Assembly (NCBI RefSeq): GCF_050916355.1
Contig: NZ_CP136946.1
Location: forward strand, 3,472,001-3,536,000
Length of the DNA stretch: 64,000 bases
Direction of reading: 5' to 3'
From: Jeongeupia wiesaeckerbachi
GTDB lineage: Bacteria; Pseudomonadota; Gammaproteobacteria; Burkholderiales; Chitinibacteraceae
The translations under genes and the position numbers were made by a program. Shown piece after piece: positions 9,601 to 19,407 of this stretch; positions within the stretch are counted from its first letter, which is position 1; each line of letters opens with the position of its first letter. The notes beneath the pieces were generated by a model that saw only the letters and a program-made list of their open reading frames with translations, had not been told where the DNA came from and ran no database searches.

Positions 9601-11625
9601 GCCATGCGCGACGGTGACGCCCTTGGGTTGGCCGGTTGAACCCGAGGTGTAGATCAGGTAGGCGGCCTGATCGGGATGAATCGTGACGGCCGGATCGTGA
9701 GCGGGCTCCTTGGCCAGCGATTCATCATCGATGCGCAGTACACCAAGACCCGGCCGGGCAAAACGCCCGGCCAAGGCCGACTGCGTCAGCAGATGGGCGA
9801 TGCCGGCATCGGCCAGCATGTAGCCGAGCCGCTCGGCCGGATAGCCCGGGTCCAGCGGCACGAAGGCGCCGCCGGCCTTGAGCACCGCCAGCAGCGCGAC
9901 GATCATGCCGACGCCGCGCTCGACGCTGACACCGACGCGCACCTCGGCGCCGACCCCGGCAGCGATCAGCCGGTGCGCCAGCTGGTTGGCACGCGCTTCC
10001 AGCTCGGCCCAGCGCAGGTCGCCGCCGCTGCTGAGCAGCGCCAGGGCGTCGCCGCGGATGGCGGCCTGGGCGGACAATTGCCGGTGCACCGGTACGAAAT
10101 CCAACGATTGTGGTGCGCCGTTCCAGCCCTTGAAGGCCGACAGCTCGGCGTCGGTCAGCATCGCCAGTTCGCCGAGATATTGCTCGGGCTTGGCGACGAC
10201 GGCGTTGAGCAGCATGACGAAGTGGTTGGCCATCCGGGCGATGGTCGCCGGCTCGAACAAGGCGGTCGCGTAGACCAGCGCGCCGCGCAGTGTGCCGTGC
10301 TCATCCTCTTCGGTGGCGAGGCTCAGGTCGAACTTGGCGTTCGGGTTGCCCGGCGAATTCTCGCTGATCGTCAGCCCCGGCCACGCCGGCAGCGCGCCCC
10401 AGGTTTCGTGGTTGGCCATCACCTGGAACAGCGGATGATGCGTGCCGCTGCGCGCAGCGCCGAGCGCTTCGACCAGTTGCTCGAACGGCAGCTCCTGATG
10501 CGCCTGAGCGCCGAGCAGCGAGCGTTTCACCGCCGCGAGCAGGTCGACGAAACGCGTGCGCGCCGACGGCTCGGTGCGGATCACCTGGGTATTGATGAAG
10601 AAGCCGATCAGCGCCTCGGTCTCGCTGCGCGCGCGCCCCGCCACCGGGATCCCAACGCGGATATCGGCCTGGCCGCTGTAGCGGTGCAGCAGCGCATGGA
10701 ATGTCGCCAGCAACACCATGAACAGCGTTGACCCGTGGCGCTGCGCCAGCTCGCGCAGGCCGCCGGCCAAGCTTGCATCAACGGTGAAGAAATGCCGGCC
10801 GCCGGCGAAATCCTGTTCCGCCAGACGCGGCTTGTCGGTCGGCAACGCCAGCACCGGATGGTGCTCGCCCAGCGCTTCGCGCCAGTAAGCAAGCTGGCGT
10901 TCTCCCTCGCCCGCTTCCAGCCAGTGCCGCTGCCACAGCGCGTAATCGGCGTACTGGTGCACCGGCTCGGCCAAAGTTGTCGCCCGCCCTGCGCATGCCG
11001 CGCCATACAGTTCGGCCAGCTCGCGCATCATCACGCCGCTCGACCAGCCGTCGGTGGCGATGTGATGCAGCGTGATCAGCAACCGGTGATCGTCGGCGGC
11101 GCGGCGCAGCAAGCGCACGCGCAGCAACGGGCCGTGCGCCAGATCGAAGGGCTGCAGCCCTTCGGCGAGCGAGCGACGTTCGATCTCGGCCTCGCGCTGC
11201 GCTTCGGCCAATCCGCTCAGATCGTTGCTAGTAAAATCCGCCGGCAATTCGGCATGGATCAACTGCTCGGCGTCGCCATTGGCGTCGGCACGGAAGGTGG
11301 TGCGCAGCGCTTCATGTCGCGCGATCAGCGCGGTGAAGGCCTGGCGCAATGCCGACTCGTCGAGCGCCCCCTTGAGGTCAAGCCGGCCGGCGACGTTGTA
11401 GGCACTGCTGTCCGGAGCCATTCGCCACAGGAACCATAGCCGGGCCTGCGCGTACGAGGCCGGCACCGCGTCAGCGTCCGATCTTGCGCCCGACGCGCGC
11501 GGCGGGATCGGCAGCAGGCCGAAGTCGATGTTCTGCTCGGCTAGCTTTTGCAGGAAGACCTTGCGCTGCGCCGGTGCCAGCTCGGCAAAACGGCGCGCCA
11601 GCGCCAGCATGCGATCCTGGCTCAT
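6652..11625 (-). CDS. NRPS, C-A-T-C-T (OrbJ-like terminal synthetase)
   Basis: 1,657 residues. Domains: C1 about 55-480 (HHIATDG near 187), A about 508-1020 (YTSGSTGQPKG), T with GGHSLL near 1052, C2 about 1112-1540 (HHSVADG near 1245), final T with GGDSLAS near 1608. The last C-T pair has no A domain, and there is no TE or reductase domain. Hand-read specificity residues of the A domain are about D-L-E-A-A-G-G-I-S-K, which resembles hydroxyornithine-type codes. The A-T stretch is identical to that of the loading NRPS. The ornibactin synthetase OrbJ is recalled to end in a similar extra C-T that joins putrescine; the same may apply here. The start ATG overlaps the previous stop (ATGA), implying coupled translation. 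Confidence 0.93.
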   Translation of the reverse strand: MSQDRMLALARRFAELAPAQRKVFLQKLAEQNIDFGLLPIPPRASGARSDADAVPASYAQARLWFLWRMAPDSSAYNVAGRLDLKGALDESALRQAFTALIARHEALRTTFRADANGDAEQLIHAELPADFTSNDLSGLAEAQREAEIERRSLAEGLQPFDLAHGPLLRVRLLRRAADDHRLLITLHHIATDGWSSGVMMRELAELYGAACAGRATTLAEPVHQYADYALWQRHWLEAGEGERQLAYWREALGEHHPVLALPTDKPRLAEQDFAGGRHFFTVDASLAGGLRELAQRHGSTLFMVLLATFHALLHRYSGQADIRVGIPVAGRARSETEALIGFFINTQVIRTEPSARTRFVDLLAAVKRSLLGAQAHQELPFEQLVEALGAARSGTHHPLFQVMANHETWGALPAWPGLTISENSPGNPNAKFDLSLATEEDEHGTLRGALVYATALFEPATIARMANHFVMLLNAVVAKPEQYLGELAMLTDAELSAFKGWNGAPQSLDFVPVHRQLSAQAAIRGDALALLSSGGDLRWAELEARANQLAHRLIAAGVGAEVRVGVSVERGVGMIVALLAVLKAGGAFVPLDPGYPAERLGYMLADAGIAHLLTQSALAGRFARPGLGVLRIDDESLAKEPAHDPAVTIHPDQAAYLIYTSGSTGQPKGVTVAHGPLARHCAAIAQRYQLSDADRVLHFASINFDLAHEYWLMPLMAGASLLISDPALWSPAEMINRLARHQVSVAAFPPSYLVQVAEAQRSSATPARLRVLAFGGEALSAEGFAAVRSAFPTTTLINGYGPTETVISPMLWITGPDADPASWAGCAYLPIGTVVGARSAHVLDDALNPLPVGVTGELYLGGDGVARGYHARAGLSAERFIPDPFGAPGSRLYRTGDLARWRTDGAIDYLGRADHQIKLRGLRIELGEIEAQLLRAPGVREAVVWVQGMDAHQRLVGYLVAQHGTDLDLAAIKAQLAEQLPDYMVPSQWLVLDALPVNGAGKVDRKALPVPEWQGKPYRAPEGELETQLASIWAEVLKLDRVGRDDHFFELGGHSLLATQVTARIQQRLAHAVPLKTLFQAPVLEAFAVAVAGLGDSADARPLLRRAPGASVPLTPAQQGLWFLSQLDPANPAWNISSSLRCRGGLDRVALQTAVDHLLARHAALRTTFRAADDGSVEQWIHEPAPLTVAEIDLSPLPPASREAEALRLAEEEDERPFDLSAGPLLRVGVIRLADDDQILPLTVHHSVADGLSMGVLFDDLAELYRAALLGEKPTLPALAIDYADYAVWQQSSVDAATRERELAYWLQHLQGMATLPLPTVPELPAQARPDGEQLCFVLAPALAAQARSCAQRFGATLSMVLHAALNAALYRHTGAADQCVGILSATRHRLETERVVGLFLNTQVLRSRIDPALGFAALLGEVKQAALGAHAHPALPLHELVSALRPARRVRHNPLFQVLYNFQRPDRPEQISLPGLQVDDVPIERRTVVCDLEFDVVEHADGRVTAAFSYATALIDAAFVHALRDDYPRLLATLLAEPEKPLAELISPLDGAGQACEVTVGQVCSGYGTSAADPARSTLETALQRLWLDLLGLDVVGVHDNFFALGGDSLASLRMVALARKQGIALTVAQVFTHQTIAELASALQSIVITPQAALV
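8445..10092 (-). repeat. Perfect 1,648-bp direct repeat, copy 1 (A domain of terminal NRPS)
   Basis: This segment matches 19584-21231 with a constant offset of 11,139. I compared the lines by eye and translations in several frames are identical; no mismatch was found. The identity stops abruptly at both ends (8444 a versus 19583 g; 10093 t versus 21232 c). It covers the adenylation domain and the start of the T domain up to GGHSLLATQ. Confidence 0.95.
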
Positions 11626-14600
11626 AGCAGCTCCATCTCGCCGAACAGCGCATCGAGTGCGTCGAGCTTGTCGTCGGTCAGCCGGCTACCCGCCACCGCG
11701 TCGACCATCCCGGCCAGCTCGGCCAGATCGTTCGCCTCGAACAGCTTGCGCAGCGGCAGGCTGATCGCCAGTTCGGCCTTCAGCCGCGACACCACCTGCG
11801 TCGCCAGCAGCGAATGTCCGCCCAGCGCAAAGAAGTTGTCGCGGCGGCCCACCTCGCTCACGCCCAGCAGACGCTGCCAGATCGCAGCGAGCAGCAGCTC
11901 GGTCTCGCCCTGCGGCGGCTCGTGTTCGCGTGCGGCGATGGTCGGCGCCGGCAGCGCCTTGCGGTCGACCTTGCCATTCGGTGTCAGCGGCATCGTATCG
12001 AGCTGGGTCAGATAAGCCGGCACCATATAGTCCGGCAGGCTGCGGCCCAGATGCGCGCGCAGCGCATCAAGATCGACCGGGCCGTGGGCGACGAAATAGC
12101 CGGCCAGTTGCGCACCGCCCGCCAGTTCCAGCGCCACGACCACCGCCATGCGCATGCCGTCGAACTCCAGCAGGCGGGATTCGATCTCGCCCAGCTCGAT
12201 ACGCAGGCCGCGCAGCTTGATCTGGTGATCGACACGGCCGATGTATTCCAGCGTCGCCTCGTTGCGCCAGCGCGCCAGATCGCCGGTGCGGTACAGCCTG
12301 CCGCCCGGATTGAACGGATCGGGTACGAAGCGCTCGGCGGTCAGCCCGGGTCGGGCGTGATAGCCGCGCGCGACGCCATCGCCGCCAAGGTAAAGCTCGC
12401 CAGCGACACCGACCGGCAGCAGATTCATCGCCGCATCCATCACATAGGCACTACGTGCGCCGACCACGCTGCCGATCGGCAGGTAGGTCTGGCCGGCCCA
12501 GTCGGCCGGATCGGCGTCGGGCGCCGATGCCCAGTGCAGCGGCGTGATCACCGTTTCGGTCGGGCCATACCCATTGATCAGGGTGACCGCCGGGAAAGCC
12601 GCGCGTACCGCGGCGAAGCCTTCCACCGACAGCGCTTCGCCACCGAAGGCCAGCATGCGCAAGCTGGACGGCTCGCCCAGCGCGACTTGCTCTTCGGCGA
12701 CCTGCACGAGATAGGTCGGCGGCAGGTCGGCGACGGTCACCCGATGGTGCATGAGCTTTTCGACCATCTCGGTCGGGCTCCACAGCAGCGGGTCGGTGAT
12801 CAGCAAGCTGGCCCCGCTGCACAGCGGCATCAGCCACGATTCGTGCGCCTGGTCGAAGTTGATCGAGGCGAAGTGCAAGGCCCGATCCGCATCGGTAAAG
12901 CCGAAACGCGCGGCAACGGCCTCGGTATGCATCGCCAGCGGGCCATGCTCGATGGTGACGCCCTTGGGCTTGCCGGTCGAACCCGAGGTGTAGATCAGAT
13001 AGGCAGCCTGCAGCGGCTGGATCTCGACCTGTGGTTCGCTGTCCGGGTAGCCCGACAGATCGGCGTCGACATCCAGACTCAGCAGCCCCGGCTGCGCATA
13101 ACGCTCGGCCAGATCCGGCTGGGTGATCAGGTGAGCGATGCCGGCGTCTTCGAGCATGTAGGCAAGGCGTTCGACCGGGTAATCCGGATCGAGCGGCACG
13201 AAGGCGCCACCGGCCTTCAGCACGGCCAGCAGCGACACGATCATCCCGAAGGAGCGCTCGACGCCGATGCCGACCCGGGTTTCCGCGCCGACGCCGGCTT
13301 CGATCAGCCGGTGCGCCAAGCGGTTGGCACGCGTGTTCAGCACGTCCCAGCTCATCGTGCCGTCGCCGAACAGCAACGCTGTTTCGTCACCTCGCGCCGC
13401 CGCTTGCGCTGCGAGCCGTTGATGTACCGGCACGAAGCTGCGCTCGTCCGGGCGCAGCCATGCCGACCGTGTGGCGTATTCCACGCCGGTGAGCATGTTC
13501 AGATTGCCCACCCGCTCGCCGCCGCTGGCGACGATGGCCAGCAACAGCTGCTCGAAGTGCGTCGCCAGTCGCGCCACTTCGGCGTCGGAGAAAGCGGCAC
13601 GGTCGTAGCCGTACTCGATCGACAGCGTTTCGGCGTCGACGACCATCAGCGCCATCGGGTAGCTGGTGCTCTCGACGTTGACGACGTCGGCAAAGCGCAG
13701 TGCCGCACCACCGGCCCACTCCGGCTCGACCGGATAGTTCTCGAACACGATCAGGCTGTCGAACAGCGCCTGCCCGCCGTAGCCGGCCCAGCGCTGGATC
13801 TCGAACAGCGGCGCATGCTCGTGTTCGCGCGCCACCACGCTGCGCTGCTGCAAGGCGCGCAGCCAGTCGCCAACCACCTCGGACGCCTGCGGCGCCTCGA
13901 CCACCGGCAGCGTATTGATGAACAGGCCAAGCACGTCTTCGATGCCCGACAAGGCGGCCGGACGGCCGGCAACGGTCGAACCGAAAGTGACGGCGGAACG
14001 ACCGGTATAGCGTTGCAGCAGCAGCGCCCAACCACCCTGAATCACCGTGTTGACGGTGACGCGCTGCTCGCGCGCAAAGCGGCGCAAGGCCGCGGCGGAC
14101 TCGACGCTCCAATCTTGCACGCGGCTGCCGAGACCAGTCTGTGCCTTGGGCGAGAATGCCCCGGCCAGCAAGGTCGGCTCGTCGATCGCCGACAACTGCG
14201 TCTGCCAGAACGTGCGGCTCGCGGCCTCGTCCTGTTCGTCCAGCCAGCGGATGTAATCGCGGTAGCGCGCGCGCGGCGCGGTGGCTTCGGTGGTCTGGCC
14301 ATAGCGGCGCAGCACTTCGGCCCACAGCCGCGCGGTACTCCAGCCGTCGAGCAACAGGTGATGGCGGGTCCAGATCATCCGGTATTCGGTGTCCGACATA
14401 CGCACGACCGCGACACGCATCAGCGGCGGCGCGGCCAGATCGAAGGGACGAGCGCGCTCGTCCTCAGCCAGCGCGGCCAGCTGCGCTTGCTGGTCTGGCT
14501 GATTACGCAGATCGTGCCGACCGATGGCCAGCACGGCCGAACGCAGCACCAGTTGCTGCGGCTTCGCCGGGCCGTCATGCCAGAAACCGGTACGCAGGAT

Positions 14601-17600
14601 TTCATGCGCGTCGACCGCGCCCTGCCACGCCGCCTCGAGACGGTCGATGTCCGGATCGCTCAGCGTCATCGTCAGTTGGTTGATGTAGGTCGTGCCGGCC
14701 GGGTCGAGCAAGGCGTGGAACAGCAGGCCCTGCTGCATCGGCGAAGCCGGGTACAGATCGGCGAGTTCGCGCGCCGGTACCGGCAGCTGCTGCAAGGTCG
14801 CGGCATCGAGGCGGGCCAGCGGGAAATCGGACGGGGTGACACCGCCGTCCGCATCGGCGCAATGCGCGATCAGCTCGGTCAGTTCGCGCTGGAACGCGGC
14901 GGCCAGCGCATTCACCGTCTCGGCACGGTACTGCTCGCGGCTGTAGACCCACACCAGTTCCAGCCGGCCGGCCGATACCTGACCGTGAATCGCCAGTCGG
15001 TTGCTCAGCGGGCCAGAGCCGTCGCGCTCGTCACCCGAGGCACCGAACACCGGCGTCAGCAGCGTATCGCCGGCAGCGGCGTCGAACTGGCCGAGGTAGT
15101 TGAACGTGACTTGCGGCTTGGGCAAGGCCGACAGGGCATCGCGCACGGCCTGATTGCCCAGCGCCTTGAGCACACCGAAGCCGACACCCTTATTCGGCAC
15201 CGCGCGCAACGTTTCCTTCACCGCAGCGATCGCGGCCGGCAAGGCGCCGGTGGCGCTAAGGCGCACCGGGAAATGGCTGGCAAACCAGCCGACGGTGCGC
15301 GACAGATCGACGTCGTCCAGACCGTTTTCCAGACTCTCGCGGCCGTGGCCTTCCAGCTCAACCAGCAACTCGCCATCGTGGCCCAGCGCGCGCGCCAGCG
15401 CGGTCAGCAGCAGGTCGTTGACCTGGGTGCGGTAGGCGGCCGGCGCGGTCTTCAGCAGTTGTTGGGTGGTGTCGGCGTCGAAAGCGACGGTCACCCGCGC
15501 CGCATCGCGCACCTGCGCGCTGCCTTCCGGCACATCGCACGCCGGATCGAGCCCGCTGGCGCCGTCCAGCGCCTGCCAGTACGGCAGCACGGCGTCGAGC
15601 GCGCCGCCTTGCGCATGGCGCGCCAGCCGCTCGGCCCAGCTCGCCCACGACGTCGAGGCGTCGGCCAGGCTTGCTCCCTGCCCACCCGCCGCCCGGTAAG
15701 CGGTTTCCAGATCCTCGATCAGCACGCGCCACGACACGCCGTCGACGGCCAGATGGTGGATCGCGACAAACAGCGTCGACTCGCCAATCAGCACCGCGCG
15801 TACGAGCGGCCCGTTGGCGATATCGAGACTGCGCTGCACCTCGTCGCACGCCGCATCGATGCCGGCATCGGCGCCGCGTACCCACAGCAACTCGGCGCAT
15901 GACTCCACCGGCACAACGCGCTGCGTCCACACGCCATCACGCGCTTCGAAGCGCAATCGCAATGCATCATGCGCGGCGACCACCGCGGCCAGCGCGCCGG
16001 CGACCTTGCCCGCATCAAGCGGCGCACTGGCGGTAAAGCGCAGCGCCTGGTTCCAGTGCGAGCGGTTGCCAATGTCGGCAGCGAAGAACGCCTGCTGCGC
16101 CGGCGTCAGCGGCACGGTGGCGGCCTTGGCGACAAGCGGTGCGGCAGCGACTTTCGCCTCGATCGGCTGCGCCACCTTGGCCAGCGTCGCCACCGTCTGG
16201 TTTTCGAACAGCTGGCGCGGCGTCAGCTTCAGCCCCGCCTTGCGGGCGCGCGCGATGATCTGCAGGCTCAGGATCGAATCGCCACCGAGTGCAAAGAAAT
16301 TGTCATGCGCGCCGACGGTGTCGATGCGCAGCACCGCGCACCAGATGTCGGCGAGCTTTTGTTCGGTCTCGCTGAGCCCGGTCGCCGACGACGCGGCTTG
16401 GGCAGCCACGGCCGTCGGCGCCGGCAGCGCCTTGCGGTCGAGCTTGCCGTTGGCGGTCAGCGGCATTCTGGCAAGCGGAATCAAATAGGCAGGCACCATA
16501 TAATCCGGCAGCGTTTTGGCCAGTTCGGCTTTCAGCGCGACGCCATCGAGCCCATTGTCGAGCGCGTTGCCGACCAGATAGGCAACGAGCTGCAGACGGT
16601 CATCGCCGGCATCGTGGGCGAACACCTGTGCCTCGGCCACGCCCGGCTGAGCGAGCAGCGTGGCGGCCACTTCGGACAACTCGACCCGGTAGCCGCGGAT
16701 CTTCACCTGATCGTCGGCACGGCCGAGATATTCGATCGCGCCGGTCGCTAGCAGCCGCACGCGGTCACCGGTGCGGTAGACGCGCTCGCCAATGGCGTAC
16801 GGATGCGGCAGGAAGCGTTCGGCGGTCAGGTCCGCGCGGCCGAGATAGCCGCGCGCCAGTCCCGGCCCGGCCAGATACAGCTCGCCGACAGCGCCCAGCG
16901 GCACCGGCGCGAACGCGTCGTCGAGCACCAGCGCACCGGCGTTCGGCAACGGCGCACCGACCGGCACGGTGGCCGAGCGCGCACGTTCGGCCACCGTGGC
17001 TTCCTGCGTCAGCACGCCGACGGTCGCCTCGGTCGGGCCGTAGTGATTGATCACGCGCAGCGCCGGACGCAGCGCGGCAATCTCGTCGATCAGCGTCCAC
17101 GGCAAGGCTTCGCCGCCGAGCACCAGCGCGACCTGCGGCAGTGCGTCGGCCGGCGTGGCTGCCTGCATCAGCCCCTTCAGATGGCTCGGTACGATTTTCA
17201 GCACGCCGACGCGGTGCTCGGCCATATAGGCGGCGAAGCGATCCGGATCGAAGGCGCGCTCGCTTGATATCAAATGCAGCAGCCGGCCCGAGCACAGCGC
17301 GCCGAACAAGGTGGTGTGGCCAAGGTCGGCCGACACCGTCGACACCATCGCCATGCTGGCGCCCGGCGCGAAGTCCAGCCGCACCAACATCCCGAACACA
17401 TAGTCGGCCAGCGCGCCGTGCTCGACGACCACGCCCTTGGGCCGACCGGTCGAGCCCGAGGTATAGATCACATAGGCGGCCTGCCCCGGCTGCGGCCGGC
17501 CAGCCAGCGGTGCATCGCTTTCTTCGCCCCACGCGGCAGCGTCGACCAGCGACACAGCCTCGCAGCCCGCCGCCAGACCGGCACCACCGGCACCGACCAA

Positions 17601-19403
17601 AACGCAACGCACGCCACTGTCTTCGAGCTGGTAGGCCACGCGGTCGGCCGGCAGCTTCGGATCGACCGGCACATAGGCGCCACCTGCTTTCAGTACCGAC
17701 AGCAGGCCCAGCACGAATTCGATCGAACGCTCGGCGATCAGGCCGACGCGGGTCTCAGTGGTGATGCCGCGTGCCTGCAGATGGCGTGCAAGCCGGTTCG
17801 ATGCCGCATCCAGCTCGGCGAAGCTCAGCACGCGGTCTTCATCGCGCAGCGCCGGTGCAACGCCGTGCGCGGCGACGTTCTCGCTCCAGGCGGACAGCAC
17901 GTCCAGGCCGGCGTAGTCGCGGTGCTCGGCGGCGAGCGCGTAGTCGGCGGCGCCGGCCGGCTCGGTCAGCTCGACCAGACTTGCATCAGGATTGGCGACA
18001 AGTCGCGCGGCAAAGCGCACAAAAGACGCCGCGAAACGCGCGATGGTCGTCGCGTCGAACAAGGCGGTGGCGTAGGAAAACACCGCTTCGATGCCATCCG
18101 GCAGATCGGTGACATCGAGCGACAGGTCGAAGCGCGCGGCGTGATCGGGCAGCGGCAGCGGGCTCAGGCCCAGCCCCGGCAGCGCAATGGCCGCTGGCAG
18201 CGCGATCTGCTGGGTGAACTTCACCTGCACCAGCGGGTTGTGCGACAGGCTGCGCTCGACGCCCAGCGCATCGACCAGTTCGTCGAACGGCAGATCGGCG
18301 TGGGCCTGCGCGCCGAGTGCACGCGCCTTGACCTGCGCCAGTAGCGTGCGGAACGAATCCCGCGGCTCGCAGCGCGCGGCCAGCACCTGGGTACCGACGA
18401 AGAAGCCAGCGAGATGTTCAGTCTCGGCACGGCCGCGGCCGGCTACCGATACGCCGACGCGTACGTCACGCGATCCGGCATGGCGCGCCAGCTGCGCCTG
18501 AAAGGCGGCCAGCAGCACCATGAACAAGGTCGCGCCCTCGCGCTGCGCCAGCGCGCGCAGCGCATCGCTGATCGCGGCATCGAGCCGCAGCGCATGGCGT
18601 GCACCGGCCAGATTCCGCACCGCCTGGCGCGGCCGATCGAGCGGCAGCGCCAGCAGCGGGTGCTCGGCGCCGAGCTGTTCCTGCCAGTAGGCCAGCTGGC
18701 GCTCACGCTCGCCGGCATCGAGCCAGTGGCGCTGCCACACGGCGTAGTCGGCGTACTGGATCGGTAGCGCAACAAAGGCCGGTTCGCGGCGCTCGAGATG
18801 GGCCCGGTAGGCTTCGGCCAGTTCGCGGACCAGCACATCGACCGACCAGCCGTCGGACACGATGTGGTGCTGCACCAGGATCAAGCGGTGCGCATCGTCG
18901 GCCAGCTTCACCAGCCGTGCACGCAAGAGCGGGCCGGCGGACAGATCGAACGGCGCCAAGGTGTCGGCTTCAGCCAGGCGCTGGGCTTCGGTCTCGCGCT
19001 CGGTCAGCGTCGACAGATCGGTGTGCACGATGACGACCGGTGCCGGCGCCGCGATCCGCTGCTCGGCATTGCCGGCTTCATCCGACCGGAAGGTCGTGCG
19101 CAGCACTTCGTGACGGGCAACGAGGGTATCGAGCGACTGCTGCAGCGCGGCCAGGTCGAGCTGGCCATCAAGGCGCAGCATGGCCGGGATGTGATAGGCG
19201 CTATTGCCCGGCTCCATCTGCGACAGGAACCACAGCCGTTGCTGTGCCAGCGACAAGGGCAAGGCCGCATCGCGCGCGGCCGGCACGATGGGCAGGCGGG
19301 CGAAATCGATGCCGTTCTTTTTCAGCGCCTCGATGAAGGTCTTGCGCGCTTCAAACGGCAGGGCGGCAAAACGGCGGGCAATGTCGTGCTTGTTCATGGA
19401 CAT
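11622..19403 (-). CDS. NRPS, C-A-T-E-C-A-T (central modules)
   Basis: 2,593 residues. Domains: C1 about 51-480 (HHIVSDG), A1 about 500-1010 (YTSGSTGRPKG), T1 GGDSILS near 1043, epimerase about 1098-1520 (HHLAVDGVSW, EGHGRE), C2 about 1551-1960 (HHLLLDG), A2 about 1990-2490, T2 GGHSLL near 2529. The hand-read A1 code D-L-T-K-V-G-H-V-G-K is one conservative change from the classical aspartate code, and the following E domain predicts D-Asp; with the nearby SyrP-like hydroxylase this means D-beta-hydroxyaspartate. A2 reads about D-Q-E-D-A-G-G-I-T-K, which I cannot assign firmly but which looks ornithine-like, not serine-like. The start is at 19403, after GGAGAA; the longer open frame to 19631 is a shadow of the loading NRPS. 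Confidence 0.93.
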   Translation of the reverse strand: MSMNKHDIARRFAALPFEARKTFIEALKKNGIDFARLPIVPAARDAALPLSLAQQRLWFLSQMEPGNSAYHIPAMLRLDGQLDLAALQQSLDTLVARHEVLRTTFRSDEAGNAEQRIAAPAPVVIVHTDLSTLTERETEAQRLAEADTLAPFDLSAGPLLRARLVKLADDAHRLILVQHHIVSDGWSVDVLVRELAEAYRAHLERREPAFVALPIQYADYAVWQRHWLDAGERERQLAYWQEQLGAEHPLLALPLDRPRQAVRNLAGARHALRLDAAISDALRALAQREGATLFMVLLAAFQAQLARHAGSRDVRVGVSVAGRGRAETEHLAGFFVGTQVLAARCEPRDSFRTLLAQVKARALGAQAHADLPFDELVDALGVERSLSHNPLVQVKFTQQIALPAAIALPGLGLSPLPLPDHAARFDLSLDVTDLPDGIEAVFSYATALFDATTIARFAASFVRFAARLVANPDASLVELTEPAGAADYALAAEHRDYAGLDVLSAWSENVAAHGVAPALRDEDRVLSFAELDAASNRLARHLQARGITTETRVGLIAERSIEFVLGLLSVLKAGGAYVPVDPKLPADRVAYQLEDSGVRCVLVGAGGAGLAAGCEAVSLVDAAAWGEESDAPLAGRPQPGQAAYVIYTSGSTGRPKGVVVEHGALADYVFGMLVRLDFAPGASMAMVSTVSADLGHTTLFGALCSGRLLHLISSERAFDPDRFAAYMAEHRVGVLKIVPSHLKGLMQAATPADALPQVALVLGGEALPWTLIDEIAALRPALRVINHYGPTEATVGVLTQEATVAERARSATVPVGAPLPNAGALVLDDAFAPVPLGAVGELYLAGPGLARGYLGRADLTAERFLPHPYAIGERVYRTGDRVRLLATGAIEYLGRADDQVKIRGYRVELSEVAATLLAQPGVAEAQVFAHDAGDDRLQLVAYLVGNALDNGLDGVALKAELAKTLPDYMVPAYLIPLARMPLTANGKLDRKALPAPTAVAAQAASSATGLSETEQKLADIWCAVLRIDTVGAHDNFFALGGDSILSLQIIARARKAGLKLTPRQLFENQTVATLAKVAQPIEAKVAAAPLVAKAATVPLTPAQQAFFAADIGNRSHWNQALRFTASAPLDAGKVAGALAAVVAAHDALRLRFEARDGVWTQRVVPVESCAELLWVRGADAGIDAACDEVQRSLDIANGPLVRAVLIGESTLFVAIHHLAVDGVSWRVLIEDLETAYRAAGGQGASLADASTSWASWAERLARHAQGGALDAVLPYWQALDGASGLDPACDVPEGSAQVRDAARVTVAFDADTTQQLLKTAPAAYRTQVNDLLLTALARALGHDGELLVELEGHGRESLENGLDDVDLSRTVGWFASHFPVRLSATGALPAAIAAVKETLRAVPNKGVGFGVLKALGNQAVRDALSALPKPQVTFNYLGQFDAAAGDTLLTPVFGASGDERDGSGPLSNRLAIHGQVSAGRLELVWVYSREQYRAETVNALAAAFQRELTELIAHCADADGGVTPSDFPLARLDAATLQQLPVPARELADLYPASPMQQGLLFHALLDPAGTTYINQLTMTLSDPDIDRLEAAWQGAVDAHEILRTGFWHDGPAKPQQLVLRSAVLAIGRHDLRNQPDQQAQLAALAEDERARPFDLAAPPLMRVAVVRMSDTEYRMIWTRHHLLLDGWSTARLWAEVLRRYGQTTEATAPRARYRDYIRWLDEQDEAASRTFWQTQLSAIDEPTLLAGAFSPKAQTGLGSRVQDWSVESAAALRRFAREQRVTVNTVIQGGWALLLQRYTGRSAVTFGSTVAGRPAALSGIEDVLGLFINTLPVVEAPQASEVVGDWLRALQQRSVVAREHEHAPLFEIQRWAGYGGQALFDSLIVFENYPVEPEWAGGAALRFADVVNVESTSYPMALMVVDAETLSIEYGYDRAAFSDAEVARLATHFEQLLLAIVASGGERVGNLNMLTGVEYATRSAWLRPDERSFVPVHQRLAAQAAARGDETALLFGDGTMSWDVLNTRANRLAHRLIEAGVGAETRVGIGVERSFGMIVSLLAVLKAGGAFVPLDPDYPVERLAYMLEDAGIAHLITQPDLAERYAQPGLLSLDVDADLSGYPDSEPQVEIQPLQAAYLIYTSGSTGKPKGVTIEHGPLAMHTEAVAARFGFTDADRALHFASINFDQAHESWLMPLCSGASLLITDPLLWSPTEMVEKLMHHRVTVADLPPTYLVQVAEEQVALGEPSSLRMLAFGGEALSVEGFAAVRAAFPAVTLINGYGPTETVITPLHWASAPDADPADWAGQTYLPIGSVVGARSAYVMDAAMNLLPVGVAGELYLGGDGVARGYHARPGLTAERFVPDPFNPGGRLYRTGDLARWRNEATLEYIGRVDHQIKLRGLRIELGEIESRLLEFDGMRMAVVVALELAGGAQLAGYFVAHGPVDLDALRAHLGRSLPDYMVPAYLTQLDTMPLTPNGKVDRKALPAPTIAAREHEPPQGETELLLAAIWQRLLGVSEVGRRDNFFALGGHSLLATQVVSRLKAELAISLPLRKLFEANDLAELAGMVDAVAGSRLTDDKLDALDALFGEMELL

Positions 19404-19407
19404 CGAA

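Noticed and set aside
11814..15902. 1,362-codon open frame opposite the central NRPS
   Set aside because: Very long, but antisense to well-defined A, E and C domains; it results from codon bias, not a real gene.
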